A DNA stretch of 64,000 nt from Leucocoprinus leucothites (GCA_013368445.1 JAACJO010000022.1:496001-560000); one strand, 5' to 3'. Counted from the stretch's first letter, positions 12,440 to 25,668 are shown. Made by a program: numbers and translations. Notes: generated by a model not told the origin, from the sequence alone.

Positions 12440-14467
12440 TCAGATACCCAGCACATCATCGACTTTATCGTGGCGAGGAATCATTTTAATACGGAACGGT
12501 ACAGGCGAACGACCAGAAAGGCCGTCGTATTCCTTGAGATCAATGGGTTCACTTGGTATTTCCACCATTTTGAAGGCCCACAGCATTCGAGATATCGCAA
12601 GGAAAACTTCTCTTTCGGCGACCCACATCCCCGGACAAATTCGACGGCTAAGGTGACATTGTAAGAATGATTTCAGGATTACTGATATATGTCAAACCAT
12701 ACCCTGCTCCGAACATCCAATGATCACGTTCCATAGCATCGGAGAGATTCGCAGACTCAGAGGAAAGTGTGCTATCGTTGATATATCGCTCCGGCTTCCG
12801 GGTTATTAGTGGGGATGGTCTAGGACATAGAGATCACAAAGAAACTACCTTGAAAGCGAACGGCTCCGGGTGTCTTCGGGGGTCGTGATGCATGGTGTAC
12901 TGTGATATTGCTTAGATGACTCCAGAGAGACAGTGTTTGGTTTCTCTTACCGTATTCAAAACAACGACGGTATTTTTGGGAATTAAATGCCCACGATATG
13001 CAAAATCTTCTGTACCGAAATGCGGCGTCCCAAGCCAAAAGGGGTTATGGCACCTTTCGACCTCCTATATGCCCAAACAATGTTAGAAATGTTAGGTGTA
13101 GTTCATACTCCGCGTATCAGCTCCGAAGAAAGTCAGCAACACTCACTTTGATAATCCCACGGATGTAAGGGAGATCCTTCTCATCCTCAACCGTTGGCAA
13201 GCGGTTACGACCAACGACTCGATCAAGTTCTTCATGAGCCCTTTGTTGTATATCTGGGTAGGCGGGTATCAAAGCCGAAAACCATTGCATGATCGATGCG
13301 GTCTACAATAATCCATCAGCTACTCTTAATACTAGTGGGAACAGTACAGGAATACTCACAGTTTCAACCCCACCGATCATGAACGCAGAGCACAAAATAG
13401 CCATATCAGTGAAGTCCAACTCTTCCTCTTGTTGTGTTTGAAGAATAGTTTTGACAAGACAGTCGGGGACATCCTCCCCATTCTTCATCTTTACTTCGAC
13501 TTCCTTGATCAATCCGCCGTATGTTTCGACTAAGTCTGCATGCAACTTCTTTCCTCGAGTAGTCATGAAGTTTGGGATATGCTGCAAAAGCGGCACGAAA
13601 TCCGTGAGATTGGATACAGGCCCGGTGCAATTCCTACCGCTTGTGATCAGATATGTCCGAAGTCATCAGCTCGAATGAACATACATAAATTCCCTAGATA
13701 ATTTGAGTGCTCGGGCGACGAGCGGATGATCGAGTGAGTCGGTCCGTATACCAAAAGCAATAGTAAGCATATTGTTGAGGGAGCAGCGTCCTGCATGGGG
13801 CTGTGGGTTGATGGGATCCGAGCCAGCCTTCCCGTATGTGTAGAGATCGCGAACTAACACTGTAGCTTCGTAATCAAGTACATTTGTGTAACTATCGACC
13901 GCCGTTTTGTTCAGCCAATAGCTCGCAATTCGTCTATGTTTCCTCCTAAGTAGAATATAAGCCATAGTCGGTTGTGTAGTTGAACGAAAATTGAATACCA
14001 TTTCTCATTGTAAGGTGTGGCGGTAATTCCACGACCCGCAAAGATGGTTTGGGATTTGAGGAACATTTCCTTGCGGGATGAAAAGACAGCACCATTTGTT
14101 ACCATGAGGTCCTTAGCAATGATTGGGTCTGAAACGATGATGAAGAGTTGGTTCCCCAACCGCAGTGAGTACATAGGTCCATAGCGCTTAGCCCAGTAAT
14201 CAAGTGTGAGCTCTGGGTAGTGTGTGAGGAATGGAAAGGAGCCTAAGGAGAAAGAGGGTTGGTGTCATAGTTCGAGATATCCTTATGAGACGTAAACCTA
14301 CCGACAATTGGGAGGCCAATTGGCCCACTGGGGATGTTCTTGGCACCAACGTCCCGGGATATGTAATTTTGCCATAAAACATATATTGACCCAATGACGA
14401 CCATTGCGAGAGATATGAAGCTGGGTGATAAGTTCGGATGCAAGACCACCGCAGTAAGAGATTCCAT
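12440..14467 (-). CDS. Cytochrome P450 monooxygenase
   Basis: A haem-thiolate monooxygenase, probably anchored in the ER membrane by an N-terminal helix (LSPSFISLAMVVIGSIYVLW after MESLTAVVLHPN). The start is the ATG at 14467; an in-frame ATG at 14479 is an alternative. The stop is at 12440-12442. About eight exons join in frame. Family marks in order: proline-rich hinge IPSGPIGLPIVG; helix I FMIGGVETV (the GGxxT oxygen-binding pattern); helix K EVER giving ExxR; the PERY-type segment PERYINDS; and the haem loop FGAGRRICPGM, whose Cys is the axial ligand, with an intron inside the second Gly codon. Length of roughly 500 residues is normal. No break seen. Basidiomycetes carry large P450 expansions and the substrate cannot be inferred. 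Neighbours (HPP protein, secreted FAD oxidase) do not make an obvious pathway. Confidence 0.9.
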
Positions 14468-14567
14468 ATGGTAGCCCATCTCGAGAAGATTATTGGATGT
14501 GTCGTGAGCGGGATGTTCAGTTAACTTTGGGGGGTATGCTACATGCTGAGAAGTATTTAAGCGCAAC

Positions 14568-16188
14568 CTCGAAATTGCGTTTGTTTGCTTTGCCTATTCA
14601 AACACTGTCAGAAGAAGCGTTTTGATTTCTGCTTGTGAGAGGACACGAGCTCACTATCCTCCTACGTGGATACTCTGTGTGATGGTATGGATGTTGCATA
14701 GTTGAGTACCGACAGCAGTCATTCCGGATCTAGTCTTACGGTGCAATCCATCAGAGTATGCACCATCAACCACAATGAGCTCTCGGAACATATTAAGCTC
14801 TGATGCGTCTTTTGAGCTCCAGGGAGCCTCGAAGTGCGTTCTTAACACAGTACTGGATGATTCTAGTTTGAAGAGCAAGTCGATAGTCGTCGCTGCACCT
14901 TGGAATGAATCTTCTTTTTCAGTCGTCAACAGGTTATAGACTAGACGCACAATAATCGAAATTTAATACGAGGCTACCCACTTGTGCCTAGCTTCCCCAC
15001 ACAGTGTTCCAGGTCCGTGAAATAGCGAGAGACGCAGGAGAAATCCCATGTCTTGTCAATGTAACCATGCTTGGACTTGTACGCGAATCGAAGTCTTAGG
15101 CGTGTCCATCGGATTCGCTAGATCAGCCTTGAGAACTATTTTGATAGTTGATGAGGACTCCTTGCTGTGTGCTACAGCGCCCTGAAGCCGCCGAAAAGTT
15201 CTATTGCCGATCGGAAGGGGTTGCGTCCGTCATTGTCTCATCGATCAAAAAGCGTACAGCTGTCGCGTCCTCGTGTATTCCTCAAAGGATGGTGAGACTG
15301 AGAGCATATTGGAAGGAGTGAAAGCCGAGTGTAGGATGACAAAACAGAAAGAAACGGCATTGAAGTGGCTCACAAGCCCATGCATGCAACACACTGTGAG
15401 AATACAAGTCAGATGCACCATACCGGGACGATGTGAGAGGGAAAGGTTGTCTTGTGTTATTCTTTTACTGGAATCTTCTTGGAGAGGCCATTCACCGTCG
15501 GTAGCTGCTTAAGCTCAATGGAGATAATTTGGGAATGAGAAGTTGTGTCGAACATACTTATCCTAGTTTGAGAAATTTAGCAATTTTGAATTTTCCTTTC
15601 CTGCTCCAACCGTAGTTGTGAATCGAAGATTCCGAATAAGACGATCAGATGCTCTTTTGTCTCCAAATAGACAGATAGCCGCAGTATACTCAGGCCTGTC
15701 TGAGGCACGCTTGCCACTGAAGGAGTTCCGCTTTTCGCATAGAATAATGTTTAAACGCGCAAATGACCATACATGCATTTATTTCTCATGACTAACATGT
15801 GAGCGGTCTGCATGGAGGAGTATGCTCTCGGTATCAACTATTCGTATAGCCTCTTTGAACGCTCGCTAAGGTGGTTCTGCTGGAATCAAGACCAAGAAAT
15901 TAAGCGTTGATTGCGGGTCGAACATGGGAATACCGAAGCCGTAGCTATCAAGTCTGGTGGCCTCTCAAGTCGTGCAGCCATAAATGTGATCATCAGGGGA
16001 GTATGGAATGGATGAAGGCTATCTTTGGAAAGAAGCTGGCACCGAGTTAGCCCGGTAAGAGCCGGAGCTTCTTGCTTCGGAACTTCGGAGTTGAACGTTG
16101 AACGCGGATCGGCAAGGCTTACCAAGGCCATACCATATAACAAGTGACTCATTTATATCCCAGAACGAAGTTGTTATTCAAACATAGG
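14568..16188. other. Intergenic stretch, no supported gene
   Basis: A minus-strand open frame at 14654-14950 (98 codons, LFKLESSSTVLRTHFEAPW...) looks somewhat protein-like but has no upstream exon that I could join and no known motif. Other frames at 15204-15512 and 15563-15778 are shorter and uninformative. The last 200 bp hold the 5' flank of the HPP gene. Confidence 0.35.
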
Positions 16189-16955
16189 ATGCTTAACCGC
16201 AACGTGTTAGCTCCCCTTCCTGCGTGGCTCAGCAGATGGTTTGGTTATCGTCGCATCCCACTGCCCAAACGTCCTGATTATATCATCTGGATTTGGACAT
16301 TTACTGGTGCTTTCTCCTGTATCGCAGTTTTACAGGCCGTATTCGAACAGGCGCAATACTTTGTCAGGCGGAGAGTACCCCCCATTGTGGCGAGCTATGT
16401 TAGTTGTTCCTCTGTGAGGGAATGTTGTTTTGCTATGCTTACCTTTGCCTAGGGTGCCTCCGCGGTGCTAGTTTATGGTGTTATAGAGGCTCCGCTAGCT
16501 CAGCCTAGAGCCCTTTTTGGAGGACATTTCCTAGGAGCCCTCGTCGGTGTTATCATCACAAAACTTTTTCAGCTGCTTCCCACGGAGGAGCGATTCGACA
16601 AATTGGCATGGCTGGCTGCTTCACTCTCATGCGCGACGGCAACTGTGGTTATGCAGATAACCCAAACTGTGCATCCGCCGGCAGGTGAGGTCTATTTCAC
16701 CGAGGGAAAACCAATGATCACTGAATAGTATTTGTAGGTGCTACAGCACTTCTCCCTGCCACTAGTCGAGATATCCGGGATCTCGGGTGGTATTACCTTC
16801 CGGTCGTTCTCCTCTCGTCTGCGCTTGCATTTGCGGTCGCTTTGATCAATAACAACATCCAGCGTAGGTGGCCAATATTTTGGTTTACTCCTGTACAACC
16901 TCCGCCACCAACCAAAGTTGTTGAAACAAGCACCACCCCTGACCTTGTAGCATGA
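16189..16955 (+). CDS. HPP family integral membrane protein
   Basis: A 219-residue protein from three exons: 16189-16398, 16453-16684 and 16738-16955, with GTTAGT and GTGAGG donors and CTAG/GTAG acceptors; lengths sum to 660 nt and stay in frame. The ATG at 16189 is the first in-frame one. It shows four hydrophobic segments (DYIIWIWTFTGAFSCIAVLQ, the ASAVLVYGVIEAPLAQPRAL region, HFLGALVGVIITKLF, YYLPVVLLSSALAFAVALI). The family signatures are GASAVL..AQPR and TVHPPAGATALL, the latter containing the HPP triad. HPP proteins are small membrane proteins; plant and cyanobacterial members act in nitrite transport, and the fungal role is not established. Length is typical and no defect was seen. Confidence 0.88.
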
Positions 16956-18576
16956 GCCCAAATATAGAGAGCTGAGAATTGCTTCTCGGGCCACACTAGA
17001 TATCAACATACACCCGCCTTCCTTTCCTCATACAACCTGTGAGAGTCAGCCCGGAAATGAATACGCGAGGGATGACAACGGTGCAATAATACAGTACTCG
17101 GCCTGATAAAAGTGTATTACCGTTGTCCAAAGTATTTCCAAAGTAATGAAGTGGCCCTCCTGTCCATATTCTAGACGCGACTCTAAGAGAAAATAATCCT
17201 GCGACACACAGATCCTCCGTGGTTTGCGCACTCAAGCGTGATATCATCATTTTGACCTGGTCAGCTTGGCTGAGCGGGTAATACGGTGATGTTCGGTCCC
17301 CGCCAGCTGGGTCACTGAAATGAAGTGATGAGGTCGGTGCCGTGCAGGGTCCTAGTTCAATTTCAGCTGTGTATCGACTTCAAATACAGAGTACCTAATA
17401 CAAACGCGCACCCTCAGTGAAGTGACTTTATCGGTCCTGAATGAATGAAACAATATGACCGCACCATTGGCTATATGTACCAAGGATATGAGGAGCCCCA
17501 GTTTTGAATGGCTGTTTAGATGATGTCAACTATATGCCACATCCATGTTGCTCGCCGGCACTGTCATTACCAATGTATTATAACCATGCGCCAGTCAACG
17601 CCTTGCAAATCGTAAAAACGCGCTCGTGCTATGTGTCTTCTTTCCCCTCCCATAATACCACAATCTCTTCTCCATCATTGACCTGATTAACCCCTGACGA
17701 ACGATTGGCATGACAGTTTTCCTTCAAGTTGGTCAGTAGGTATTGTAGCATATCACCTGTATTAGTGGGGTAAGCGGGGATTCCCGCTTGCCTGCAGTGC
17801 TGAACCACAACAACGGCGTGACAGTTGTAGCTCTCAGGACTATTCGCTGATGTAGTTACTGAATGTCAAGGTACAATACCGGGTGTCGTTTTCCCTCATT
17901 TCCAGCAGCTAGGTACTCAGTCATATGATTAATGCGGGCCTGAACGCGTGCACTCTTCTGCCAATGATGGCAGGTATATTTTGCTAGGAATGAGATAATC
18001 TCTGAAATTATTGAGGTGGTCACACGCTGCCATGGGCACTGATTTGTTAGCACGGAAATGTGTTTCCGTAATGGGTAAGTGCTTTCTTCTCTCCTCCCTC
18101 TTCGTCAGACGTTGTTCACATTTGCCTATACCAAATCCTCGTATGCCAACGCTTAGTTAGGCACCTATCCTACTTCTGTTCTACCGATAGCGGAAGCGGC
18201 ATCTGTTGACATACCGTTCAGTTGCACAATCTGCGGTTTCGAGCAAATGCGCTGGTCCGCCACGTTGATTGTTGATCATTGTCTATTTTTGGGGCCAACT
18301 CAGCCACTGGTGCCAGAGGCGAAGAAGCGTAGGCGTGTCTGCCATACCGCAAGTAAAGGTGTGTTCCTGCTGACGGCTCTCATGTCGTGACTGTAACCAT
18401 AACATCAGCCCATGTACCCATTCTCCTTTCGCAGCTAAAAGCCCCCGAGCATACGACACTTCGTGCATTCAATTTCGGCAAACGCGCCCCCTTTACCCTC
18501 TCAAGAAAAACCTGTTAACGAGCCAAAGTCAAAATCTAAATCCAACAGCGGTGCATCTTATTCGACGCCCAAAACG
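16956..18576. other. Intergenic stretch, no supported gene
   Basis: No open frame above about 105 codons and none with a recognisable motif. The region at 17256-17345 was checked for a tRNA fold and does not make one. The 18466-18576 part is Ser/Lys rich if translated in the frame of the downstream oxidoreductase, but the signal peptide begins at 18577, so it is treated as 5' UTR. Confidence 0.4.
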
Positions 18577-20696
18577 ATGCTCGCCGCATCCCTTGTTGGC
18601 ATTCTTGCCCTCGTCCTCTCTCCCTGCCTAGCCTCCTTCTCGGGAGGGCCTGTTAAGTACCTTCATCAGGGCTGTCGCACGTTCCCGGGTGATAGGGACT
18701 GGCCGAGCGACCTGCAGTGGTCGGCATTCAACAAGACTGTCGGTGGGAGGTTGATTAAGACCGTCCCGATTGGCGCACCCTGCCATAGCAATTTCCCTCG
18801 AGTTAGCTTCAGTCAGAGCGAGTGCGATAACATCAAGGCTAATTGGCACGATCCAGCTTTCCAGTGAGTCATTTCACTTCGATGCTGAGGATAACTCAAA
18901 GAGGAAATGCTGACTTGAGGTATGGGACAGTGAGCTCACGGCAAACTCGGCCCAAGCGCCTCTCTTCGCGAACAAGAGCTGCGACCCCTTCTCACCCCCA
19001 ACTTCGCAATGCGTCATCGGCACCTACGTCCAATATGCAGTAGATGTAGCCAGCGTCGACGATGTCACCAAAACAATCGCATTTGCAAAGCAGCATAATA
19101 TTCGCTTTGTCGTACGGAATACCGGTCACGAGTAAGCGGAGCTTCCTTCTATCCCATTGCAAATTCGCGCCCGAAGTACACCTGAATCACTAACTGTGTT
19201 CGTACTAAATAGTTACATGGGCAAGTCCACCGGCGCTGGTGGACTGGCAATCTGGACGGGCAATCTCAAGCAAACGACGTGGATGACACACTTCAACTCC
19301 CCCGGGTATTCGGGTCCCGCTGTCAAGGCACAGGCTGGAGTGTCAGTTTTGCAGATGTATCAGGAGGCCGAGCCACGTGGTTTGACCGTCGTCGGTGGAG
19401 AATGTCCTGTAAGTTGATCTAATCAGTATTACCTTCTATCGTGCCTAATGCAACCATGAATAGACGGTTGGGTGGGCTGGAGGGTACATTCAAGGTGGTG
19501 GCCATTCGCACTTGAGCTCGTTGTATGGACTTGCTGCAGACCAGACGTTGGAGATGGAGGTCATCACTATGGACGGGAAGCTTTTGACCATCTCGCCCAC
19601 GAAGAACTCGGACCTTTTCTGGGCGATGAGCGGTGGGGTAGGTCCATTCGTCTCCTCCTGTGCTCCTTTAGGCTGATGGATAACATATTGGTAGGGTGGA
19701 GGTGCATACGCCGTCCTCTGGACCGTAACAGTCAAGGTCTACCCCAACACCCCTGCAGCTGGTGGCCTTATCTCCTTCTCTACTGGTCCCAACGTCACGC
19801 TCGACCTCTTCTGGGAAGGTGTCAACTTCTACCAAGCTAACACGCCCAAATACACCGATGCCGGTGGTGCCTCCTATGCCTTCTACTCCTCTGGGGTCTT
19901 CAACCTCTCCCCTCTCTTCCTGCCCAACGGTACCTCCGCGCAAGTCACTGAGCTCCTCGACCCCTTCATCAAGAAGCTCACAGATCTGGGTATCCCGCAC
20001 AACGTCACGATCCAATCTTTCCCGGGCTTGCTCCCGGCGTATCTTGGACTCTTCCCCGCCAGTCTCTTCGGCGTGGGCACCATGTTGTTTGGTGGACGGC
20101 TCCTACCTAGAAGCCTCTGGGAAAACCCGGAGAGCCTGAACAAGCTCACGAGCACGATTAGGACAATGGTTGATGACGGCGTGAATGCATTCGATATTGC
20201 GATAAGGCCGACGATGAAAGCTGCAGGCAATCCCCATAATGCAGTATTACCGGCATGGAGGGACGCTGAGAGGACATTTAATCCAACCCTGTTAGTTTTT
20301 CTTCGTAAGGTTGGGAATAGGATTACTAACACTCCTTCATCTGCACAGGCCCTGGAGTGATACTGCTAGCCTCGAGGACGACTTTGCACAGGCACACAAG
20401 CTTACAACTGTTTATGATGCTGCCCTCCGTGCCCTTACACCCAACGGCGGTGCATACTTGAATGAGGTGAAAATTTCCTCCTGCTGTTTCATTTACATCT
20501 TCATTGATCGATATATCTTTAGGCTGATCCATTTGAGCCTGATTTCAAGACTGCGTTCTACGGCGTCAACTACGCTAAGCTCCTCGCTGTTAAAGACAAG
20601 TATGACCCCGACCAGTTCCTATATGGTGCAACGGCAGTCGGCGGAGATCGCTGGACGCAGCAGCCTGACGGCCGACTTTGCACTGCGGGAAAGTAG
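18577..20696 (+). CDS. Secreted FAD-linked oxidoreductase, berberine-bridge-enzyme-like (VAO/PCMH fold)
   Basis: A flavoenzyme of the FAD_binding_4 plus BBE type that oxidises sugars, alcohols or secondary metabolites with O2. The start at 18577 gives a clean signal peptide ([19 protein letters not shown]); an upstream in-frame extension begins only with GTG. About seven exons join in frame. Marks in order: [20 protein letters not shown]; the FAD loop FVVRNTGHD with the His that is usually 8-alpha-linked to [41 protein letters not shown], whose Cys fits the second covalent FAD link, so bicovalent FAD is predicted; and a C-terminal BBE segment [20 protein letters not shown]. The stop TAG is at 20694-20696. 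Several N-glycosylation sequons (NKT, NVT, NGT) fit secretion. Substrate unknown. No break seen. Confidence 0.9.
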
Positions 20697-21302
20697 GATT
20701 CATTTGTAGTTACACCCTATCAAAGTCGGCTTGAAATTTCACGCATGCCCGACTGTTGGACTGTCTGTCAGTGGTTGTGACGATGATGGTATCATAAAAT
20801 GATTTGGATGATGAATATGGGCTTTTGTGGCAACTTAATTCTTCCACGATCTCCGTCCTTATTCTCGCTGCTGTGTTCCGGATAATGGATTGGCCACTAG
20901 AATCTGGTGCACTCTATGAATAACCAGAATCCTCAAGGCTGATGCTTTCGAAACGCCTGTCAGTTATCAACTTCCATCAGGAGTGAAGTGGTCCCGTGCA
21001 CGTTAGTCTATCTATTACGCCGCCCATCAGTAGTTCTTCATGGGTGTTTAATCCTCACTTTGGTAAGGTTGTAATGTCCATTTGATTGAATATCCTTGAA
21101 TAGACCTGAAGTTCTCGCCGATCGCATGCCGAGTTAATCGTGATTCACACATCAGTGACTGTAGTAGTGTCGTCCTCTCACATCCGGATATCAGGAACAT
21201 GCGACCTTGTAACGGCGCTCGATTTGAATAGCCACTCCACGAGGCTTAATTACTAGGGCCACGCTCGAAATCCCCATTCCTTCCCCTTTCACCTGTTTTA
21301 CG
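20697..21302. other. Intergenic stretch, no gene seen
   Basis: AT-rich spacer between two same-strand genes. It should hold the 3' UTR of the FAD oxidoreductase and the promoter of the DUF6534-like gene. No ORF, repeat or RNA feature was recognised. Confidence 0.4.
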
Positions 21303-23107
21303 ATGGCTGAGGAACTTAAGTGAGTATTTCAGTCCTCCTCAACGTTAGTGAAAAGGTTAATCATGCTCCCGCTAGCCTAGGCCCCGTCCTCCTTGGTGTC
21401 TTGTTCGAAGCTGTCCTTTATGGCGTTCGTCTGTTTTTATGCACGTCCCTGACAGTAACTGACCAAACCATCTTTAACAGATTCTCATTGTACAGGTCAG
21501 CAATTCTTCCACATCTACGTCCCTCAGCTGGGACTCACTGTTCTGCAGACGTTCCTTTACTTCCAATCGTATAATCGATCGTAAGTATCAAGCGCTTGCT
21601 TGAACCTCCTAGGTACTGACTTCCTCAAGGGATCCTGGATGGACGCGACTCTTGGTCCGTATATTCAATATCAGACACTTTGACAAGTAGCTGAGCACCC
21701 GTTCTACAGGTTTGGTACCTGTTGATCACAGAAACGGTTATGACCGGCATCGATTTCGCCATGATATACGGTCCTCTTGTTACCCTCGCAGGTATGCAAT
21801 TTCGATGATGATTTTATTCAACATTCTGAGGCGCTCTTAGGTACTGAGAGGGCCGTGTCGAGATACCCAAAATGTAAGCTAACTGTGGGACATTACACTT
21901 CGTGTAGTCGCTGACAAATTTGCCCGACAGTGTTGGCTGCCAGTAAGCTTTATTTTTATACTCCTTTGGTTGACGCTGATCCCGCTGTCTATAAGATCCT
22001 ATAGTGACAGTAAGCCGCCCACTGTCTATCTCGAATGACAACGTGTATGTCCTGACTAGGATAATCATTCACAGGTTACCCTCTCCACACCTGTGCAGCT
22101 CTTCATGGCTCGGCGGATCTGGATTTTGGGCAAGTCAAAGTGGTTGCCGTTGGCCATTGCCCTTGCTTCCTTGTGTGCGTTCAGTAAGTTGATGTGCCTC
22201 CTGTCAGTGGTGCGATGGTAATGACAGTTGATTTCACAGCCGGCGGTATCGCATCCGGTGTCGACGTGGCCATCGTGCAGACATTCCAAGGCTTCCCTCA
22301 ACTCGAGTGGTCCCTCAATCTTTGGCTTGTGTCTTCGGCTGTCTGTGATGCTATTATCACGGTTGCCTTGGTCTGGTTCTTGGTATGTATTATACTTCCG
22401 TGAAGGAGCAAACTTGTACTGATTCCTTTAAAGTCTTCTCGCAGGTCCGGCTTTACTGAGACGAACGATCTAGTAAATAAGATCATCAGACGTGAGTTAT
22501 TGTGAGGACTCCTTCTGGTCCGCACTAACCTATAATTCAAGTTACCGTGCAAACTGGTCTTATCACCTCCATATGCGCCATTACCAATGCTTTCCTTTGT
22601 GCATTCGCACCTGTAAGTGTATCGCGTATGTGTATGAGGCACAAACTCAGTCGTCCACTGCCATCCAGTTCTTGTCGATGAACTTCCTGTTTGCTTTCGG
22701 TCTTTCCAAGCTATATACTAATTCTCTCTTGTCCACCCTCAATGCCCGTCGTTGGTGGAGCGATCCCAAGATGGCAGGAAGCATGAGCGCCGCTGCAACG
22801 CTTGGAAACCGAACCGGTCAACAGGTAGCCGTCAAATTCTTCCGTTATCCAAAGTCTACCTCTAACGGGCTATGCATCAGAGCTTAAGCAATCCTGAACA
22901 TTCTATGATTTCCTCCAAGGGACCTTCTGCTGTACGTATGCGTTACATTTATGTCATCGAGATTTGGGCTCAGTCACGTATCCCACCCAGTTTATTGAAT
23001 TAGAGACTCATGTCCATCGTGATGAAGAAGACGGAAAGAGGCCTGTGGGTCCCATTGGACATCCGTATGGATACCTTGATAAGACGCAGCATGCCACATA
23101 CCAGTGA
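21303..23107 (+). CDS. DUF6534-like multi-pass membrane protein
   Basis: A basidiomycete-specific 7-TM protein of unknown role. ATG at 21303 (MAEELN), stop TGA at 23105-23107, at least eleven short exons; every join I checked keeps frame. The order of segments fits the family: LGPVLLGVLFEAVLYG; TVLQTFLYFQSYNRSDPGW; RLLVWYLLITETVMTGIDFA; STPVQLFMARRIWIL; KWLPLAIALASLCAFTAGGI; LNLWLVSSAVCDAIITVALV; a cytoplasmic NDLVNKIIRLTVQTG stretch; and the typical LSKLYTNSLLSTLNARRWW near the C-terminus, followed by a soluble Ser- and acid-rich tail (ELETHVHRDEEDGKRP). Family members are numerous in mushroom genomes and their biochemical function is not known. Some exon limits at the N-terminus are uncertain by a few codons. 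Confidence 0.8.
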
Positions 23108-23409
23108 TTTTCATTTTCTTTGCAACATCGTTCTAGTGGATTATCTCGTTGATTGGCTATTTATGAAGTTTGTCTTTATCTCTGTGTGGGTTACGAGAGA
23201 GTACGATAAATGTTTCATTCAGCGATATTACGTCAACTGTATGTAAATTAAGAGTACTTAAATGTGGATATAGAGTGGAGGACTTGAGAAATCAGTTTCG
23301 GGGCTCATCAGGAGTCAAGATCAATTTCCTAGGCAGCTGATTGAATGCTTATTTATTTTTGCCTCAATAAATAAATACCAAACGATATCAGTGATCTAAA
23401 TCATTTCCC

Positions 23410-24000
23410 ATGAACACGTGCCGGAAATTCCAAAAAATATGCAGGACCCACTGTATAATTTCCATCATCCTGCATGGGTTATTGGCACGATTACAGACCA
23501 CCACCGCCTGCCGAGCAACACAAACGTCTCGTTGCTCTTCGCCAGCTCACGTCTCGCGGCATCCCATGCATCCTCTGGGCCGAAGACGCTTTGGACTATG
23601 CACATAGTGTCCCAACCTGCCTGTTTGATCAACAGATCATTCTACCGGACAACTGTTTGGAGTCAGCCTCTACCGTCCTCCAGGAGGGTCAATATGTTCC
23701 TCTTCCATTCACACGCGATTACTCCGATTGGTTTAGTTCCAACGTGGGTAAATCTGCATACCCACGAAGCATTCTCCTCAGAGCACCTCGACATACCACA
23801 CGGCGAACCAGCAAAACTTGAACCGCTTCCTAGATACATCCCGCTTCTTCCTCAGTCCTACTTTGGTTTCGATGTGCGGTCAAAGCAGCGCTTCCAGAGC
23901 CTTGTTCCGCCGCTTGATGCATCCACATGTCAAAGGGCGGTTGAAGAATGAGACCTTCATTATCTATTCGAAATTATCAAAATTTGTATCTTGTACATAA
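23410..24000 (+). pseudogene. Broken copy A of an unknown gene (ILWAEDALDYAHSVPTCL protein)
   Basis: Reading frame from 23474 encodes WHDYRPPPP..HKRLVALRQ, then GIPCILWAEDALDYAHSVPT and PLPFTRDYSDWF, up to about 23783. There the frame shifts by one base relative to copy B (CTCCTCAG versus CTCCTCA before AGCACCTCGACA), and the remainder (HLDIPHGEPAKLEPLPRY, SYFGFDVRSKQRFQSLVPPL) continues in a second frame. Compared with copy B, roughly 90 bp are deleted after the VPPLDAS codons near 23925, joining directly to HVKGRLKNETFI. No family recognised. The two copies together suggest a conserved Agaricomycete protein that is dead here. Confidence 0.7.
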
Positions 24001-24337
24001 AAGCTTCATGAATCACGACAAGGCAAAACGAGCGTTATTTTACCCTATCGTATCACCCTGTGTACCGACGCTCTTGGTACTAATACGACGTTGTTCCAGA
24101 GTTTCACTGAGGAAAGGGAATTGGAGCTTGCAATTCAGCACTGGTGCCCCCTTTCATAGTGAGAATATACCTGGAAGGGTTCTGACCCGAAGTGACTAGC
24201 TGTACCGAAATTTAGGCTGAGTGTGACGAATTAGTGTACGCTGATGGACCCCAGATACACCGCCAACTTGGGTGGGGAATGCGGACAGTATACGACTTGG
24301 TCACTCGAAGATGCGCCAGAACCGAGGTAAATATACG

Positions 24338-24960
24338 CTACGAGTGCGTATAAACACTGCGTGAGCGCACATTAGCAAACAATAACCATATCAAACAATC
24401 CAATGTAGGAGGAAAGAAAAAAGAAAATGGATGCAGGTTCACACGGAGCCCAAGTGCTGTGTGGCACGATGACGTCGACGTGTGGTTGTTGTTTCCAAAA
24501 AATGGAACGACACACGAATCTGTTTGCTCAGAAGTAATCAGCCGTCGGCGTTCTGCCCTTACTCTCGCTTTAGGCTCCATGGAAGATGCGTCGATTCTTA
24601 CAAGGGTGCCAGCGGCTATAACGAGGGCTGTACCAGCGAGGAATGTGTCGGAAGTGGTCAATAAGGAGAGCAGTGAGGAGAGAAGGATGAGAGTCCCATT
24701 CAAGTTACGAGTCCTTGAGGTCTGTAGTTGATACTAAACTAGAAGCGATGGAAGGAGGTTGGAAGCGACATCTGGAAGATGTGGAGGCTTGAGGGAGTTT
24801 TATTGATGCGGGTGAAGAGGCAAAAGACGAGGAGGAGGTAAGGCTGAAGGCTTATCCAGTACATAACATTGTGAATGATGTAGTGCATTGTCTGCAAGGC
24901 ATATGGATCGATATCCCAGTTGCGAGGGAGGTTCCTACAAACTAACGGAGACAAAAATCA
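24338..24960 (-). pseudogene. Broken TMEM242-like copy
   Basis: The minus strand carries, at about 24935-24885, a close match to the segment around the first membrane helix of the intact gene (FVGTSLAIGIPIL region near 26534), here frame-disrupted, and at about 24662-24610 a DTFLAGTALVIAAGTLV segment matching NAFLAGKALFIATTLVGVG of the intact copy. The acidic C-terminal region is not recognisable. It lies head-on to broken copy A, unlike the divergent layout at 25.7-27.3 kb. Confidence 0.6.
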
Positions 24961-25640
24961 GTTGTAAGAGACAATTGATTGGACGCGTAGGGTCATTCTA
25001 TAGATATTGAGAGCTATTTGGGCATTTACTGTTTTGTTGCCAGTAGGGTGAGGCCGAGCCTAGAAGTCCAAACTGACTACAGCACTTGGTGTGGTAGGAT
25101 ATGCGTACGACCAGATCATCCCAAAAAACCTTACAGAAAACCTCGTCGCAGGAGTAGCTGCACCGAAGTGATTATCCGTCTACTGAGATGGCTCTGAATA
25201 GTTGGCTTCGGGACGTGCATTACACGCGGAAATGGGCGAGTCGCTTTTGATAGCGGGTAAGTGATAGCCCCCTCGGGATGCCGGGTAGTAGCACAGAACG
25301 TCGAGTAGGATCGACGACTGTAATGAAATCTGAGATTTCTGGACCACTGAGAAGAGACATCTTTACGTGTCACGGCATGACGGCACCAACGGCGGTTCAG
25401 AAGACCTTTCTATTATAGCTGGGTCTCTGGCAAATACTGAGCGAGAGTCTCGGTGGGAAGAGACAAGGGACACAAAGTACCAAAGATTTGCGGCGGTTGG
25501 ATTCCATGATCTCCTGAGTTTTGAGCGTTCTCCTTTCACCTAGATACACTCCCATATACCATCGTGCGTCTTCCGTTTGGAGTCCACTGAGTATCACACG
25601 TTCCTCCGGTAATAACTCGCTAGGAGCTGGTGTATCGTCA
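24961..25640. other. Spacer without a supported gene
   Basis: Lies between the broken TMEM242-like copy and broken copy B. Short minus-strand frames at 25131-25373 and 25397-25669 have no recognisable motif. The second runs into the 3' flank of copy B and has an acid run (KYDDDDDT) that may be part of the decayed gene's next exon. Confidence 0.3.
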
Positions 25641-25668
25641 TCATCATCGTACTTGACCCTGTACCTCA

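Noticed and set aside
17256..17345. tRNA-like phrase (CAGCTTGGCTGAGCGGG)
   Set aside because: A D-arm-like word only; no anticodon arm or T-arm follows at the right spacing.
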